The notes under the pieces are model-generated. The model had not been told where the DNA came from, made no database searches, and was given only the letters and a program-made list of their open reading frames with translations. Source: Dyadobacter sp. LHD-138 (GTDB lineage Bacteria; Bacteroidota; Bacteroidia; Cytophagales; Spirosomataceae). From it: DNA of 64,000 bases. The DNA is taken from positions 287,163-351,162 of the forward strand of contig NZ_JAVFVU010000003.1 in NCBI RefSeq assembly GCF_030929615.1, read 5' to 3'. Both the position numbers and the translations under genes were made by a program. This document shows positions 54,709 through 63,747 of the stretch, piece after piece; within the stretch, counting starts at the first letter, position 1; the number at the start of each line of letters is the position of its first letter.

Positions 54709-56679
54709 TTATTTAAATTTCACGCCTTCGGTAATTCCCTTCCAGGTATCCGTCCGGAAAGGCACAGCGGGAAGATTCGCCGCATTAAAAAGATTGGCCT
54801 CAGCATTATCATCCGCCCACCCATATCTTACCGCTACGGGATGCGCAACCTGATCGCAGGAAAGTATGACCTTATCGCCCTGGATCTCCCCTTTTGCCAA
54901 ATGAAATTTCTGGTCCTCCCCAGCCACTTCAAAACCCGTCAGATACCCATATCCCCCAATGGCATGCAGTCCGCCCGCCACGTGTCCGAAGCTTAGCGTA
55001 ACTTTATTCCCCGTAGTCTGCATCGTTTGATACACAGGCCCACTGGCTTCTACATTTTGGCCATACGTATTTTTCAAAGCACTCAAAGCCAACCTTTTGC
55101 CTACATCCTGCTTATTCCGCGGGTGAATGTCCGTGGGATTTCCAATGTCCAGCGTCACTGCCATACCCGTATTCGGCGAGGTTGTCAAAGTCATGGTTTG
55201 CGCCTCCCGCAATTCCGCCCACCTGCTTCCCTTTTGGCTATTGCCTTTGGTGTCCTCAAAGCTGGCCAGTTGAACAAAATAAAAAGGGAAATTTCCACCA
55301 CCCCATTTTTTGCGCCAGTCTGCTATCATCAATGGAAAAGACTGGCGGTATTGATACGCCCTTCCGGCATTGGATTCGCCCTGATACCAGATCGCCCCCG
55401 CAATCGCATAAGGCACGAGCGGTGCAATCATTGCGTTGTACAGCAAAGTCCCGGCAGTATTAGGGCCAACAAACTGACTATTATTGACAGACGACTCAAT
55501 ATGGTATTTCCACGGACCGGCCAACGCCAGGTTAAAATCGTCTTTCCCTATATAAATCTGTTCCGCCTTTCCCCGGATTCCACCATCTCCGCTCTTGTTT
55601 TCGAGTTTTACGGCAATGGTATTTTCACCCGATTTCAGTACAGAGGAGGGAATAATATACTGACGATTCTTTCCTTTCAGGTTACTGGATCCCACTTTCA
55701 CCCCATTGATATACGTGACATCCGCATCATAAATCACGCCCAGACTTAGGATGAGACTCTCTCCCGAAACCTGTGCAGGAAGTGTAAAATTTCTTCTAAA
55801 CCACAGAGTCCCATCAAAATGAGGCAGCAATTCCCGGTCAAAGGCTTTGGGTAAATCCATGGTTTTCCATGACTGATCATCAAAAGTTTCCGTCGACCAT
55901 TTGGCCACTTCCGCCGGTTCAGGAAAACCCCCGTGTTTCTCTACAATCAGTTCATCTAATTTTTTCTTTTTGATACTATTATAATCCGCTATCGTAGTCG
56001 GCAGCTTCGCTACGGCTTCCGAAAACTCATCGAAACTGTTCATCCCTTCTTTACTAATCCAGCTCTCAACCTGCGTACCGCCCCAGGAGGTATGGACGAG
56101 TCCGATGGGAATCTTAAGTTTGTTGTACAATTCACGGGCATAAAAATAGCCCACAGCAGTAAAACGAGGGGCATTTTCGGGTGACGTCACTTTCCAGTCT
56201 CCGGCCTTAATATCCTCCAGTGGAGAAAGGCTCATGTCCTTTGGAACCTCAAAATGTCTGATTTCGGGATAATTCGCATTTCTAATTTCCTCTTCGGCAT
56301 TGTTGGTCAGCGACAGAGGCCATTCCATGTTCGATTGTCCCGAGCATATCCAGACTTCTCCGATCAATACATCCGTAAAAGTTATTGATTTCTTTTTTCC
56401 ACCGACTTTCAGTTCATAAGGTCCTCCCGCTTCGAGCGCATCCAGACGAAGCATCCATTTCCCATCCTGTCCCGCCTTACCCGTTTTGATTTGCGCAGTT
56501 TTCCCTCCCATAGAAAGCTGCAGCGTTATCTTCTCTCCCGCATCGGCCCATCCCCAAACCGGAACAGGTTTTCTGCGTTGCAAAACCATATTGGAACTGA
56601 AAATTTTGGGAAGTCTTACTTCCGCCAAAGCTTGAAAACTTAAAAACAAGAGGAAAATGAAGCTTGCCGATTGTTTCAT
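54709..56679 (-). CDS. Sialate O-acetylesterase-type SGNH esterase, secreted
   Basis: From ATG 56679 the protein starts MKQSASFIFLLFLSFQALAEVRLP, a signal peptide; the longer frame to 56742 has no better start. The SASA domain shows EVWICSGQSNMEWPL (nucleophile serine), AIWYQGESNAG and VTLDIGNPTDIHPRNKQDVGKRLA (Asp and His of the triad). Between them lies an inserted jelly-roll domain (LWFRRNFTLPAQVSGESLILSLGVIYDADVTYINGVKVG). Such enzymes remove acetyl groups from sialic acid or, in plant-degrading Bacteroidota, from pectin and xylan. It lies 155 bp upstream of the rhamnosidase gene, on the same strand. Confidence 0.88.
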   Translation of the reverse strand: MKQSASFIFLLFLSFQALAEVRLPKIFSSNMVLQRRKPVPVWGWADAGEKITLQLSMGGKTAQIKTGKAGQDGKWMLRLDALEAGGPYELKVGGKKKSITFTDVLIGEVWICSGQSNMEWPLSLTNNAEEEIRNANYPEIRHFEVPKDMSLSPLEDIKAGDWKVTSPENAPRFTAVGYFYARELYNKLKIPIGLVHTSWGGTQVESWISKEGMNSFDEFSEAVAKLPTTIADYNSIKKKKLDELIVEKHGGFPEPAEVAKWSTETFDDQSWKTMDLPKAFDRELLPHFDGTLWFRRNFTLPAQVSGESLILSLGVIYDADVTYINGVKVGSSNLKGKNRQYIIPSSVLKSGENTIAVKLENKSGDGGIRGKAEQIYIGKDDFNLALAGPWKYHIESSVNNSQFVGPNTAGTLLYNAMIAPLVPYAIAGAIWYQGESNAGRAYQYRQSFPLMIADWRKKWGGGNFPFYFVQLASFEDTKGNSQKGSRWAELREAQTMTLTTSPNTGMAVTLDIGNPTDIHPRNKQDVGKRLALSALKNTYGQNVEASGPVYQTMQTTGNKVTLSFGHVAGGLHAIGGYGYLTGFEVAGEDQKFHLAKGEIQGDKVILSCDQVAHPVAVRYGWADDNAEANLFNAANLPAVPFRTDTWKGITEGVKFK

Positions 56680-57156
56680 ACCAGAAATGATTTTGAAATG
56701 CTTTGTTAAAATTATCTCTTCAAATAATGCCCTGCCAAACACAGGGGAAGTACGCTGGGAACTGCAACACCGGCTATTGCTTTATTCAAATCTTTTCACA
56801 GTTTGTCTGCTCAGGATGTCATAACACCGGGATTTTCGCCGTGCCTCATATCTTTGTGCCAATGATGTGACCTTGGAGGAAAGGCCCTATTCGGCTCATA
56901 AAAATGCATTTATTTTTTAGCCTGGATATTGTTCCGAAAATACGAACTGCTGCTCCGGAAATCCGGAGCAGCAGTTCGTAGATCTTAAGAGATCGCTGTA
57001 AGCACTTCATTTATTTTCTCGTCTTTTTTGACTTCTTGGTAGTGCTATTGGCAAAACGGTTTAATAATATAATGCGTGATAAAAATCTATTGTGCATTCA
57101 TTTCTCCAATTTCTTTTACGATTTCAGTAAAACAGGCAGATAAGTCAACCGGCTTA
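56680..57156. other. Intergenic region between methyltransferase and esterase genes
   Basis: No gene is supported. It contains an 18-bp perfect hairpin at 56941-56980 and a C/T-rich stretch, and should hold the esterase promoter. Confidence 0.4.
56941..56980. terminator. Perfect 18-bp hairpin downstream of the methyltransferase gene
   Basis: TACGAACTGCTGCTCCGG and its exact complement flank AAAT. It lies 177 bp after the methyltransferase stop (minus strand), probably ending that transcript. Confidence 0.65.
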
Positions 57157-57960
57157 TCAATACTTCTTCACCGCGTAACCGGCGTAGAGTATGTTCATGT
57201 CGTTGCTCTCAACCAAACGGAACTTTTGTCCAAGTTCCACAAAAGTCCATTCCCCTTTAACCCGCTTTCTAAGATAACCCAGCATTTTAGGAATCGATAC
57301 ATTAGGTTCGGATCCTCTGTGTTCTTTCCAGTCAAAACCGTTTTTCGCTAAAAGGTTTTTGATTTCTTCCGGCTTGATAAACATCTTCCATACATGCAGA
57401 TTAGGCGGCATAAATGCCCATCGTTTCCATTCCTGCCAGATCTTAATGGCTACAACCTTGCTGATAAATGTCCTGTTGAGTGTGTCATAAAGGAAAACAC
57501 CATTGGGTTTAAGCACTCTTGAAATTTCAGAAATTACCTTGGGCAAATCGGCGACGTGTTCCAGCACATCGCAGCAAAACACGCAGTCGAACGACGCGTC
57601 AGGATAAGGAAGCTGCTCCCCCGTTCCCTGATCATAAGTGATGTCAAGCCCCATGGCTTTGGCATGACCAGCCGCCGTGCGGATCGACTCCTCTGCGGGA
57701 TCGATACCGGTCGTGATAAACCCCATCCTGCAAATTTCTTCGGTCAGGATTCCACCGCCGCTGCCCACTTCAAGGGCTGTTTTGCCTTTGGGGTCAAAGT
57801 TCAGCTTCCTTAAAGCATCAGTGGCGACACCTACCCGCCAAGGGTTTACAGACGTTTTTAAGATGTGCAAAACATTCTCCGGATTCCACCACAGGTCGCC
57901 TTCTGCCTTGTAAAGGTCGTTGTCTATTTGGCTATAAATTTCTGGTGCTATCTTTTCCAT
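57157..57960 (-). CDS. Class I SAM-dependent methyltransferase, UbiG-like
   Basis: I chose ATG 57960 (MEKIAPEIYSQIDNDLYKAEGDLWW), the usual beginning of UbiG-like O-methyltransferases; the frame extends 18 codons further without similarity. The SAM motif is TALEVGSGGGILTEEICRMGFITTGIDPAEESI (residues about 58-90), and post-motif regions include FDCVFCCDVLEHVADLPKVISEISRVLKPNGVF. UbiG itself acts in ubiquinone synthesis; as Bacteroidota use menaquinone, the real substrate is probably something else, perhaps the product of the neighbouring O-methyltransferase. The two methyltransferase genes are 83 bp apart on one strand. Confidence 0.85.
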   Translation of the reverse strand: MEKIAPEIYSQIDNDLYKAEGDLWWNPENVLHILKTSVNPWRVGVATDALRKLNFDPKGKTALEVGSGGGILTEEICRMGFITTGIDPAEESIRTAAGHAKAMGLDITYDQGTGEQLPYPDASFDCVFCCDVLEHVADLPKVISEISRVLKPNGVFLYDTLNRTFISKVVAIKIWQEWKRWAFMPPNLHVWKMFIKPEEIKNLLAKNGFDWKEHRGSEPNVSIPKMLGYLRKRVKGEWTFVELGQKFRLVESNDMNILYAGYAVKKY

Positions 57961-58043
57961 TATTATTTTTTCGATTAGTTGGAAAAAAAGTCTTTCAAGC
58001 GTCCGTCGGAACACCAGACGCCTTTTTCACGAAAGGTGCTGTA

Positions 58044-59087
58044 TTACTTAACGGCAATGGCGGCACTGGTCGGCCCCGCCAGAGGCAGCAATGAAGTGGA
58101 ACTGAATCCCACTTGCTGAGCCCACCGGTTAAAGTCGGCCAAAGTGTAGTCGAAGCCCGTGCCTGTTTCGATCAGCATGTTTAAACTCATCAACAGGCCG
58201 AAGACATTGGCCCTTCTATCGTCGTCGATGACATTTTCTATGGCTACAAAAACGCCTCCTTTGGGCAGCGCAGCGTACGCACTCTTCATCAGGCTGAGTT
58301 TTTGCTGCTCATCCCAGTCATGAAGAATGTTGCCCATAACCACCATATCGGCCGTCGGAAAAGCATCGTTAAAAAAGTCGCCCGATACCGCCTTGACCCG
58401 GCCATTTAAACCGGATTTAGCAATTTTTTTCTCCGCAATGGCGGTCACACCCGGTAGGTCCATGCTTATGCAGGACATATGTGGCTGATGATTGGCAACC
58501 ACCATGGAAAGTATGCCGCTGGAACCGCCTGCATCGGTCAGCGTTTTGTATTTTGAAAAATCGAACTTTTGAGCAAAAGCCATAAATGCCCCGACCTGAA
58601 TGCCGGTCATGGCGTTCATAAAGCTTTCCAATTGTTCGGGTGATTTGTAAATTGCATCAAACAGGTTCTCCCCATGTTTGGCTTCGTTTTGGGGCATACC
58701 GGTTCTTAGTCCTTCTTCCAACGTTCCCCAAAAACCGTACAGGCGATTGTTAAGCATTTTGAGTATTCCCCCGACATAAGTTGGTTTTTTCAGGTCCAGA
58801 AACAGATCGGTATCAGCTGTGTTGGAATAAGCGGCGGTTTCCAGGATGCCCGTACGGTTCAAAAAGCCAAATCCGGTGAGCGCATCTAAAAAATCGAACA
58901 TATTTCGGTCGCTGCAATGCAGGTTCAGCTTTTGTTTCAGCTGGGCGGCAGTCAGCGGACTGCTTTCAGTTAGCAGGGTAAAAAGGTCGAAGTCGACGGC
59001 AGCCAACAATACTTTGGATGCCCAAAAGCCGGTACCTATTTGAAGGATACCCGCGGGTGAAGGTTCGGTAGACTGGTTCGTTGTCAT
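58044..59087 (-). CDS. O-methyltransferase, acetylserotonin/hydroxyneurosporene type
   Basis: From ATG 59087 (MTTNQSTEPSPAGILQIGTGFWASKVLLAAVDFDLFTLL) the protein is 347 residues. The N-terminal winged-helix dimerisation domain is visible (LTAAQLKQKLNLHCSDRNMFDFLDALTGFGFL). The catalytic domain shows LTDAGGSSGILSMVVANHQPHM (SAM binding), MVVMGNILHDWDEQQKLSLMKSAYAAL and VFVAIENVIDDDRR. These match the plant-type/bacterial natural-product O-methyltransferases. The methylated compound is unknown. It precedes the UbiG-like gene and may form a small two-step pathway. Confidence 0.85.
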   Translation of the reverse strand: MTTNQSTEPSPAGILQIGTGFWASKVLLAAVDFDLFTLLTESSPLTAAQLKQKLNLHCSDRNMFDFLDALTGFGFLNRTGILETAAYSNTADTDLFLDLKKPTYVGGILKMLNNRLYGFWGTLEEGLRTGMPQNEAKHGENLFDAIYKSPEQLESFMNAMTGIQVGAFMAFAQKFDFSKYKTLTDAGGSSGILSMVVANHQPHMSCISMDLPGVTAIAEKKIAKSGLNGRVKAVSGDFFNDAFPTADMVVMGNILHDWDEQQKLSLMKSAYAALPKGGVFVAIENVIDDDRRANVFGLLMSLNMLIETGTGFDYTLADFNRWAQQVGFSSTSLLPLAGPTSAAIAVK

Positions 59088-59214
59088 CGTTTCTAGTGAA
59101 ATAGTTGAGGTTGTAAATGTGCCAGGATCAAACAGGGCTAAGGCGTAAAACCCAGGTAGCAAACATAGGAAAGGGCATGGAGAAAGAAGTGGACGATCTG
59201 CCCAAAAAGGTGGA

Positions 59215-61833
59215 CTATTGTTTCAACCGCCTGAATTCGGTCGGGGAAACGTCAAATTCTTCGGAAAACAACCTGCTGAAATACTTTGGATCTTCAAATC
59301 CCACTGCATAAGCTACTTCGGAAATGCTCTTTGGGGTGGTAGTCAGCAGCTGGCGGGCCTGCGTTAGGCGAAGGGTGCGATCATAACGCGTCACTGACAT
59401 GCCCGTCAGGGCGATCATCTTCCGGTGAAGTGAAGAGCGGCTCATACCGATCTGTTGGCAAATCGTTTCCATCGATGCCGGATTATTTCCACAATGCTCT
59501 TCCAGCGCTGACCGAAGTCTTTGCAAAAACAAATTCTCCAGTGACTCATTTTCCTCGACCGGTGCCAGGTCCGACTCAGAAGATCCCATGACTTGCCGGC
59601 TGTAATATGCTTGTAACCTGCGGCGGGATTGTAGCAGATTATTCAGCACCACCTCCAGCTCTTCCCGTTGAAACGGTTTGGTCAGATACGCGTCGGCGCC
59701 ACGCCGAAGTCCGGTGATCCTGTCACCCGCACCAGCCCGGGCAGTCAGCATGACGATGGGGATATGACTGGTCGCAGAGGCGTTTTTCAGCGTATCGCAC
59801 AATTCATAACCGTCTTTCAGGGGCATCATTACATCGGTCAGGATCATATCCGGGATGTTTTCCAAAGCCAGATCAATACCTGCCTGACCGTTGTCGGCCC
59901 GAATGATGTGGTAATCGGTGTTTAAAGATGAGACAATGTACGCGGAAACATCCTCATTGTCTTCCACCAGTAATAGAACAGGTTTTTCTTCCGCTGCTTC
60001 ACTCCTCACGGCAGTCGCTTCCGGCATGTCAGGGATGCCGGGAATAGGTTCCGTCTGTGGCAGTAAAACAAATGGAGCGTGACGGGTCCGCCGGAAACCG
60101 ACAACAAACTCGGCACCCTCACCGGGTACACTTTGAACCGACAGTCTACCCTGCATAAGCGACACCAGTTCGCGTACCAGTGCCAGGCCGATGCCGGTCC
60201 CACCAGTTTCGGAAGCTGGCTGGCCGGAAACCTGAAAAAACCGGTCGAAAATCAGCGGTAACTTATCGGCCTCGATACCCGGCCCGGTATTGCGGACATA
60301 GATTGAAATCCATTCCCCGTCCGTTGATTGCACCGGCGAAACGGCCTCGTAATATCCCTCGTTCCTGAATGACCCTGCGTTTTCACGGTGGCCGTTGTCA
60401 TTGGCCGTGGGAACCGTAGCCAACCGCAGGCAGACCTGGCCACCAATTGGCGTAAATTTGATGGCATTGGTCAAAAGATTCGATAAGATATCTTGCAGTT
60501 TATCCTTGTCAAAATCAGCTTCCAAGTCCCGTTCATCGGAGCGGAAATGCATTTGAATGTCCTTGGCCGCCGCCATGGTGTCAAAAGACTCGGCTACATA
60601 ACGTGCGAACCTGACAAGATCGGCCCGGATGGGTTGCCAGGACATTGCCCCGGATTCGAGTTTGGAAAGGTCCAGGATCTGATTGATCAGCCGCAGCAGA
60701 CTGCTTCCGTTCCGCTCAATCAAGTCGGCCACCCGACGGCTCCGCTCCACAACCTCATGAGGTCCAAATCGTTTCAGCTCCGAAGTCATGCCGAGAATAA
60801 CGGTCAACGGTGTCCGGAACTCGTGGGAGATATTGGCAAAAAAGCGGGATTTCGCTTCATTGAGCTGATGAAGCGACTTCGCCTGGCGCTCAATGACTTC
60901 TTTGTCGTGCTCAATACGGGCGGTAGCGCGCCTGATCTCCGCTTCGAGCCGGAGTTGTTCGTGCTGATGGTTCCAGATTCGCCATTTAAACCAACCCCAG
61001 ATGCCGACAAACAACAGGAGTATTGCTAACACTACAAACCAGGTCTGCAGATAAAAAGGCCGCCTGACATTAACCTCGATGGTCAGCATATTGGCCGACC
61101 GTTGGCCGTTGCCTGCCTGCGCCCTGATCAGCAACTGGTAGGTTCCAGCGTTGCGTTGCCCCAAACAACTGGCAAAAAGGTCCTGTGAATGCTTAAACTC
61201 CTGAAGAATCCGCCCGTCAGCGATGGCCCAAATGGTATTACGGATGGTTATCTGATGAATGGTGCGTTCTTTGAACCGCGAAAGACGGACATAATTCAGG
61301 CCCGACTTAGGATGATAGGACGAAAGTATGGCCTGATGATAATTTGTAAAAAATATAGTCCCGTCCGTACTGCCCAATAGGCGCTTCGGAAAATCCAAGT
61401 AGCTAACCGTATGCTTTTTACCGAATTTTTTTTCAAAAGGAATGGTCGTACCCGTCAGTGGATTGAACAGGAAAATCCTTGACTCACCATAAGGGCCCAG
61501 GAGCCATAGCAATCCATCAGCATCCTGGGTAATGGATTGGATATCATCAAATACAAGTCCGTTTCGGTCTTTGGTGAAGTTGGTGAAGGTTTTCCCATCG
61601 AAGCGGCTAAGCCCAAACTTAGTCCCGAACCACATAAATCCCTGTCGGTCCTGAAAAATGGCATTCACCTCCCGGTGCGCGAGACCATTCTCCGGGCCAT
61701 CGTGTTTTACCCACGCCACGTAGGGGCGGACGGCGCTCCGTCGGGCGGAGCTCCGCTCGACCGCACCCGGTTGGGCTTTTGCCAGAGTGCACAGCAAAAC
61801 AAATACGCCAGTTATGAGACTCGCTGTTTTCAC
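59215..61833 (-). CDS. Hybrid two-component sensor (HTCS) with shortened periplasmic domain
   Basis: The 872-residue protein has a signal peptide (1-20), three or four two-component-propeller blades (about 40-215), a fragment of the Y_Y_Y domain (AGTYQLLIRAQAGNGQRSANMLTIEV, 229-254), a membrane helix (264-284), HisKA with FFANISHEFRTPLT (His337), HATPase with NLLTNAIKFTP and GTGIGLALVRELV, a receiver domain with ILTDVMMPLKDG, and a C-terminal AraC-type HTH (MSRSSLHRKMIALTGMSVTRYDRTLRLTQARQLL). A normal HTCS is about 1,300-1,400 residues with a 14-blade sensor; here most of the sensor is missing although the frame is kept. HTCS proteins usually control nearby glycan loci. Confidence 0.88.
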   Translation of the reverse strand: MKTASLITGVFVLLCTLAKAQPGAVERSSARRSAVRPYVAWVKHDGPENGLAHREVNAIFQDRQGFMWFGTKFGLSRFDGKTFTNFTKDRNGLVFDDIQSITQDADGLLWLLGPYGESRIFLFNPLTGTTIPFEKKFGKKHTVSYLDFPKRLLGSTDGTIFFTNYHQAILSSYHPKSGLNYVRLSRFKERTIHQITIRNTIWAIADGRILQEFKHSQDLFASCLGQRNAGTYQLLIRAQAGNGQRSANMLTIEVNVRRPFYLQTWFVVLAILLLFVGIWGWFKWRIWNHQHEQLRLEAEIRRATARIEHDKEVIERQAKSLHQLNEAKSRFFANISHEFRTPLTVILGMTSELKRFGPHEVVERSRRVADLIERNGSSLLRLINQILDLSKLESGAMSWQPIRADLVRFARYVAESFDTMAAAKDIQMHFRSDERDLEADFDKDKLQDILSNLLTNAIKFTPIGGQVCLRLATVPTANDNGHRENAGSFRNEGYYEAVSPVQSTDGEWISIYVRNTGPGIEADKLPLIFDRFFQVSGQPASETGGTGIGLALVRELVSLMQGRLSVQSVPGEGAEFVVGFRRTRHAPFVLLPQTEPIPGIPDMPEATAVRSEAAEEKPVLLLVEDNEDVSAYIVSSLNTDYHIIRADNGQAGIDLALENIPDMILTDVMMPLKDGYELCDTLKNASATSHIPIVMLTARAGAGDRITGLRRGADAYLTKPFQREELEVVLNNLLQSRRRLQAYYSRQVMGSSESDLAPVEENESLENLFLQRLRSALEEHCGNNPASMETICQQIGMSRSSLHRKMIALTGMSVTRYDRTLRLTQARQLLTTTPKSISEVAYAVGFEDPKYFSRLFSEEFDVSPTEFRRLKQ

Positions 61834-61996
61834 AAGATTGCGTAAATCTGAAAAGGAAACAGATCGGATCTATATCCTCAACTTGAAGATAATATGTAAA
61901 TTCGAGGAAACGTCGATGACGGAAAATTTAGTTCTAAAATTTCCGTCATCGGCCATTTTTAGGATAGGACAAATGAAACAATTTAACTAAAAACCG

Positions 61997-62176
61997 TCAT
62001 GTTTTAGAGATGTAGAAAGGCAGGCTGAACCTCCGTGATACATGCTGATTGACTACCGTTGCACCGGCAGCGTTGCCCGCTGCGGTTTGATAATTGATCT
62101 TTTGCGGCTCCTGCCGCCCGCGCACGTTTAGTGTAAAAGCCAATAAGGCAAGCAATAAATAGTACGACTTTATCAT
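61997..62176 (-). CDS. Small secreted protein of unknown function
   Basis: From ATG 62176 the product is 59 residues. MIKSYYLLLALLAFTLNVRGRQEP looks like a signal peptide, followed by a short mature part (INYQTAAGNAAGATVVNQHVSRRFSLPFYISKT). No family is recognised. The ORF is short and could be spurious, but the signal peptide argues for a real gene. Confidence 0.4.
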   Translation of the reverse strand: MIKSYYLLLALLAFTLNVRGRQEPQKINYQTAAGNAAGATVVNQHVSRRFSLPFYISKT

Positions 62177-62414
62177 AAGATTGTTTTGAGTTAACAAGTT
62201 AAAATGTCGTCTGTGTTACGCTACTGCAAGTTCGCAGCAAAGCGGTGGACATTACTGAACCATCCGCCATCGAAGTCATTTTTCAGGATCAGTATTTAAG
62301 AAATCAGGACCATGTTATTTAAAAAATTCGTTATTTAGATGGCTCAAATCCCGAATGCGAAAAGTAAAGCAAGGGATGAAATTAAACACTATGGCAATCT
62401 AAACATCTACAACA

Positions 62415-62834
62415 ATGGCAAAACAAATTTTCATCAATCTGGCAGTAAAGGATGTTAACCGCTCCATGGAATTTTATACGAAAATGGGGTTTGGCAACAA
62501 TCCGCAATTTTCAGACGATACGGCAAAATGTATGGTGTGGAGTGAAGATATCTTTCTGATGATTATGACACATGAAAAATTCGCATCCTTTGCGACCAAA
62601 CCTATTGCGGATACAAAAACGGGGCTTGCCGGGTTGTTTTCCCTATCGCTGGATAATTTGGATGAAGTAAACAGTGTCACTGAAGCAGCATTGAATGCTG
62701 GTGGCACAGAGCCGGTGGAAATAAGAGACTACGGGTTTATGCAACAACGAACCATAGAGGATTTTGACGGCCATACCTGGGAACTGTTTTATATGGATGT
62801 AACAAAATTTCCGACTGAACAACCTGCTGAATGA
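62415..62834 (+). CDS. VOC-family (glyoxalase/bleomycin resistance-like) protein
   Basis: The 139-residue protein shows the paired beta-alpha-beta-beta-beta units of VOC proteins: FINLAVKDVNRSMEFYTKMGF, AKCMVWSEDIFLMIM, then FDGHTWELFYMD at the C-terminus, where the glutamate of GHTWELF is the usual metal ligand. No substrate can be assigned. It stands alone, with an ATG after an A-rich stretch. Confidence 0.85.
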   Translation: MAKQIFINLAVKDVNRSMEFYTKMGFGNNPQFSDDTAKCMVWSEDIFLMIMTHEKFASFATKPIADTKTGLAGLFSLSLDNLDEVNSVTEAALNAGGTEPVEIRDYGFMQQRTIEDFDGHTWELFYMDVTKFPTEQPAE

Positions 62835-63009
62835 AAGTTAGCTAACATTAAAGCCACGGATGTGCGGAAAATTTTTAAAGGTCCGTCCGTGGCGACATTT
62901 TTGATCGTAGTATCGAAAACTATTGTATAAAATTTATATGACTATCCGTTACTTATACTATTTGTTAAAAATAGCTATATTGTAGTAGTTAATCTAACGC
63001 AATATACTT

Positions 63010-63395
63010 ATGAATCTGAGTAAGTTTTTTGAGAAATACCCTGATGAAGCAAGCTGTGTTGAAGCGTTCAAAAACAAGCGTCTTGAACTTGGGGTTGTTT
63101 GCCAAAATGTGGCTGTACAGAGCATTATTTCAGGAAGACCGATTATAAATTTGAGCGCAAAAAGTGTCACAGTCGTAAAAGCTCACGGGCTGGGACAGTC
63201 ATGGAACAAACCAATTTACCCTTTAGGTATTGGCTGATTTGCATAGAATTAATGACTATAAGTAAAAAGAGTTTTTCCGCATTAGAAATGCAACGCATGC
63301 TTGGTCATAAACGCTATGAGCCTATCTGGTACATGATGCATAAAATCCGTAGAGTAATGAGCAAGCGAGACAAAAAGTATCAGGTCAAAAATTGA
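63010..63395 (+). pseudogene. IS1595-family transposase, 5' part, frameshifted and truncated
   Basis: The first frame (63010 to about 63105) reads MNLSKFFEKYPDEASCVEAFKNKRLELGVVC. The next frame continues CPKCG-like as MPKCGCTEHYFRKTDYKFERKKCH and RAGTVMEQTNLPFRYWLICIELMTISKKSFSALEMQRMLGHKRYEPIWYMMHKIR, the zinc-ribbon and early catalytic region of IS1595 transposases. A one-base loss near 63105 disrupts it, and the rest is replaced from about 63396 by an IS3 element. Confidence 0.85.
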
Positions 63396-63441
63396 GGTGG
63401 TCTAGAAAAGCGGCACGCTTTTTTGCATAAAATTTGCAAAA

Positions 63442-63747
63442 ATGGAGAGTCAAAAAGCGAACAAAGGACGTCGCAGTTACGAACCCGATTTTAAAGCCGA
63501 AATTCTAAGAATGCTGATTTCAGGGAAAAGTGTCAAGGAGGTTTCTGAGACCTTTGGAATTGCTAAAAATCTTCTGTATCGTTGGAAAACGGTATCAAAA
63601 ATGAAGACAAAAGCTAAATCCACCGAGTCTGAAAGCAGCGTCAAGCTTATAGCCGAGATTGCAAAGCTCAAAGCTGAGAACGCAAAGCTAAAAACTGACC
63701 GAGAAATCCTAAAAAAGGCCTTGGGTCTCTTGAGTTCGTCCGATTAA
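63442..63747 (+). CDS. IS3-family transposase OrfA
   Basis: The 101-residue protein is a helix-turn-helix plus leucine-zipper OrfA: GRRSYEPDFKAEILRMLISGKSVKEVSETFGIAKNLLYRWKT, then ESSVKLIAEIAKLKAENAKLKTDREILKKALGLL. Near its end the slippery sequence A6G (63711-63717) lets ribosomes shift to -1 and make the OrfAB transposase. The gene looks intact. Confidence 0.93.
   Translation: MESQKANKGRRSYEPDFKAEILRMLISGKSVKEVSETFGIAKNLLYRWKTVSKMKTKAKSTESESSVKLIAEIAKLKAENAKLKTDREILKKALGLLSSSD

Noticed and set aside
55027..55749. Plus-strand frame of 240 codons
   Set aside because: It lies entirely antisense to the sialate esterase gene, which has clear family motifs.
60493..61029. Plus-strand frame of 178 codons
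   Set aside because: Antisense to the histidine-kinase part of the hybrid sensor.
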